A model generated the notes under the pieces. It was given only the letters and a program-made list of their open reading frames with translations. It was not told where the DNA came from and ran no database searches. This document shows, one piece after another, positions 5,839 through 7,335 of a stretch of 7,335 nucleotides of DNA. A program made the translations under genes and the position numbers. Position 1 is the first letter of the stretch, and every line of letters starts with the position of its first letter. Source of the stretch: Muribaculaceae bacterium (GTDB lineage: Bacteria > Bacteroidota > Bacteroidia > Bacteroidales > Muribaculaceae); NCBI GenBank assembly GCA_017962285.1, contig JAGCVR010000099.1, positions 1 through 7,335 on the forward strand, in the 5' to 3' direction.

Positions 5839-7335
5839 AGCACCGCCATCGAAATCAGCCGCACCAGGAAGGCGGCAAGCCACGCCACAGCGGTGGTGTA
5901 GACGGCGGTGAAGGCCATCCATTTGCCGCCAGACTCGCGGTGAATGGCCGAAAGCGCGGCCACGCAGGGGAAGTAGAGCAGGATGAACAGCATGAACCCG
6001 AAGGCCACCCACGGCGTGAAGACCGGCTGGCCCTTGTCCGGCCCGGATGACCAGACATGGTTGCGCAGACTGCTCTGCAAGGCCGAGGAGTTCTCGTCAG
6101 CCTCCGCGTCGCTGTGGTAGAGCACCCCCATGGAGGCCACCACGATCTCCTTCGCGGCAAAGCCCGTGATGATGGAGACACCCATCTGCCAGTCGAAACC
6201 TAACGGACGGAACACCGGCGCGATGAACTTGCCGAACTGCCCGATGTACGAACCCTCGATCTGGCACGCCGAACGGTCGAGTTCCAACTGCGCAATGGTC
6301 TCCGCCTTCACGCTTTCGTCCAGCGTCTCATCGGCCTCCACCTGCTCAATCTGCGCGGTGTAGGCGTCGATGGCCGGACTGTGCTGCGGGAAATACTCCA
6401 ACGCCCAGATGATGACCGTGGCCACGAGAATCACCGTACCCATCTTCTTGAGGTACTGCACGCTCTTGTCCCACATGTGGATGACGGCGTTGCGGAAGGT
6501 CGGGATGCGGTAGGGCGGCAGCTCCATCACAAACTGGTCGCGCTCCTTCTTGAACGCCACTTTCTTGACCAACAGCGAGGTGATGATGGCCATCAGAATG
6601 CCGTAAAGATAGATGGCGGTGAGCGTCAAAGCTTTATATTTGACAAAGAAAGCCGAAATAATGAGCATGTAGAGCGGCAACCGTGCCGAACACGACATGA
6701 ACGGCACCGTGATAATAGTGAGGATGCGGTCCTTGCGGTTCTCCAACGTGCGCGTGGCCATCACCGCCGGCACACTGCAGCCGAACCCGATGATATAGGG
6801 AATGAACGACTTGCCGTGTAACCCCATGCGGTGCATCAGCTTGTCCATGATGAACGCGGCGCGTGCCATATAGCCCGTATCCTCCAGTATCGAAATAAAG
6901 AAGAAGAGAATCAGGATGTTAGGAAGGAAAGAACAGACCCCGCCCACGCCGGCGATGATCCCGTCAACCAACAAATCCTGGAGGATACCCTCGGGCAGGA
7001 TGCGGGTGGTGACACGCCCGAGCCAGCCGAAGAACGACTCCAGCCACGCCTGCGGGTAGGCGCCGAGCGTGAAGGTCATCCAGAACATAAAGAAGAGGAA
7101 GAACAGGAGGATAGGAAAGCCCAACCACTTGTTAGTCAGAATCCTATCAACGGAATAGGCGGGCTGCTTACTGCGGTCCTCCCCCTGCTGGAAAGTTTCC
7201 AAAAGGGCTCCGCGCACGAAGCCGTATTTCGCGCCAGAGACAATGGTGGCGGCATCCTCGTTGTAGCGTTTCTCGATGATGGCGCGCTGCTCGTCGGCCA
7301 CCTTGGCCACACTGCCGTCATCATCGTATTTGCCC
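5835..7335 (-). CDS. feoB: Ferrous iron transport protein B, C-terminal 499 residues (5' end outside window)
   Basis: The frame is open to the window edge. The GTG at 7310 is internal, since GKYDDDGS precedes it in frame. FeoB is the inner-membrane Fe(II) transporter with an N-terminal cytosolic GTPase domain; that domain (P-loop, G motifs) lies beyond the window. Numbering from the first full codon, the visible part begins with the tail of the cytosolic region (IIEKRY), then a first membrane helix near 71-90. Next come the first Gate region with GGVCSFLPN (131-139; C134) and EDTGYMARA (151-159), GFGCSVPAVMATRTL (183-197) and PFMSCSARLPLY (211-222; C215), then LPPYRIPTFRN (272-282). A polar, charged loop follows at about 315-358, and the second Gate half includes GFAAKEIVVASMG (391-403) and YFPCVAAL (454-461). 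These motifs match the family closely, with the conserved Cys residues present. It ends at TAA inside the heptamer array, and a 441-base gap separates it from the next gene. Confidence 0.96.
   Translation of the reverse strand, partial: GKYDDDGSVAKVADEQRAIIEKRYNEDAATIVSGAKYGFVRGALLETFQQGEDRSKQPAYSVDRILTNKWLGFPILLFFLFFMFWMTFTLGAYPQAWLESFFGWLGRVTTRILPEGILQDLLVDGIIAGVGGVCSFLPNILILFFFISILEDTGYMARAAFIMDKLMHRMGLHGKSFIPYIIGFGCSVPAVMATRTLENRKDRILTIITVPFMSCSARLPLYMLIISAFFVKYKALTLTAIYLYGILMAIITSLLVKKVAFKKERDQFVMELPPYRIPTFRNAVIHMWDKSVQYLKKMGTVILVATVIIWALEYFPQHSPAIDAYTAQIEQVEADETLDESVKAETIAQLELDRSACQIEGSYIGQFGKFIAPVFRPLGFDWQMGVSIITGFAAKEIVVASMGVLYHSDAEADENSSALQSSLRNHVWSSGPDKGQPVFTPWVAFGFMLFILLYFPCVAALSAIHRESGGKWMAFTAVYTTAVAWLAAFLVRLISMAVL

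Noticed and set aside
7136..7324. Minus-strand 62-codon frame and other short frames inside feoB (5779-6012, 5855-6181, 6130-6363)
   Set aside because: They are shifted or antisense readings of a clearly conserved feoB frame; their products are low-complexity (Arg/Ser/Pro-rich) and match nothing.

Overview
The window looks like a Bacteroidota (probably Bacteroidales) chromosome fragment with every gene on the minus strand. The evidence is: (i) a FISUMP (Fibrobacter succinogenes major paralogous) domain protein; (ii) three exported proteins whose N-terminal beta domain opens with F-x-YQ[AT]VV and closes with VPYA, an arrangement common in Bacteroidota surface proteins; (iii) glutamine directly after every predicted signal-peptidase I site (the Bacteroidetes 'Q-rule'); (iv) A-rich leaders without clear Shine-Dalgarno sequences before most starts; and (v) a TATATTTG box matching the Bacteroides -7 consensus TAnnTTTG. 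Genus cannot be fixed from the sequence.

Layout in the direction of transcription (right to left): 7335-5835 is the C-terminal membrane portion of FeoB, the ferrous iron transporter, entering from outside the window. Its stop codon lies in the last unit of a 24-copy, 7-bp tandem array (5671-5838). Next comes a roughly 280-base AT-rich leader with a candidate promoter and small inverted repeats (5394-5670). A four-gene, probably co-transcribed cluster follows, with gaps of only 60, 42 and 37 bases: a 376-aa repeat protein (5393-4263), a 316-aa FISUMP protein (4202-3252), a 379-aa repeat protein (3209-2070) and a 474-aa repeat protein (2032-608). A GC-rich hairpin plus T-rich tract (547-580) forms an intrinsic terminator. 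Only 44 bases beyond it starts a fifth exported protein (502 to the window edge, partial).

The main discovery candidate is the cluster itself. The 376-, 379- and 474-aa proteins are paralogues with one architecture: 20-residue signal peptide, about 100-residue beta domain, four tandem alpha-helical units of about 45-54 residues, and a C-terminal Cys-x(n)-VD-hydrophobic-Cys motif. The third adds a beta-rich C-terminal domain that resembles the stand-alone protein encoded next. With the FISUMP protein they would form a set of secreted, probably cell-surface or periplasmic proteins made together. Their function is unknown to me; a role in adhesion or surface assembly is only an inference. FeoB seems to be a neighbour with separate transcription rather than part of this set.

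No tRNA, rRNA, CRISPR, transposase or attachment site was seen. Start codons were reassigned for two genes (2032 and 4202), where longer frames begin at implausible TTG codons.
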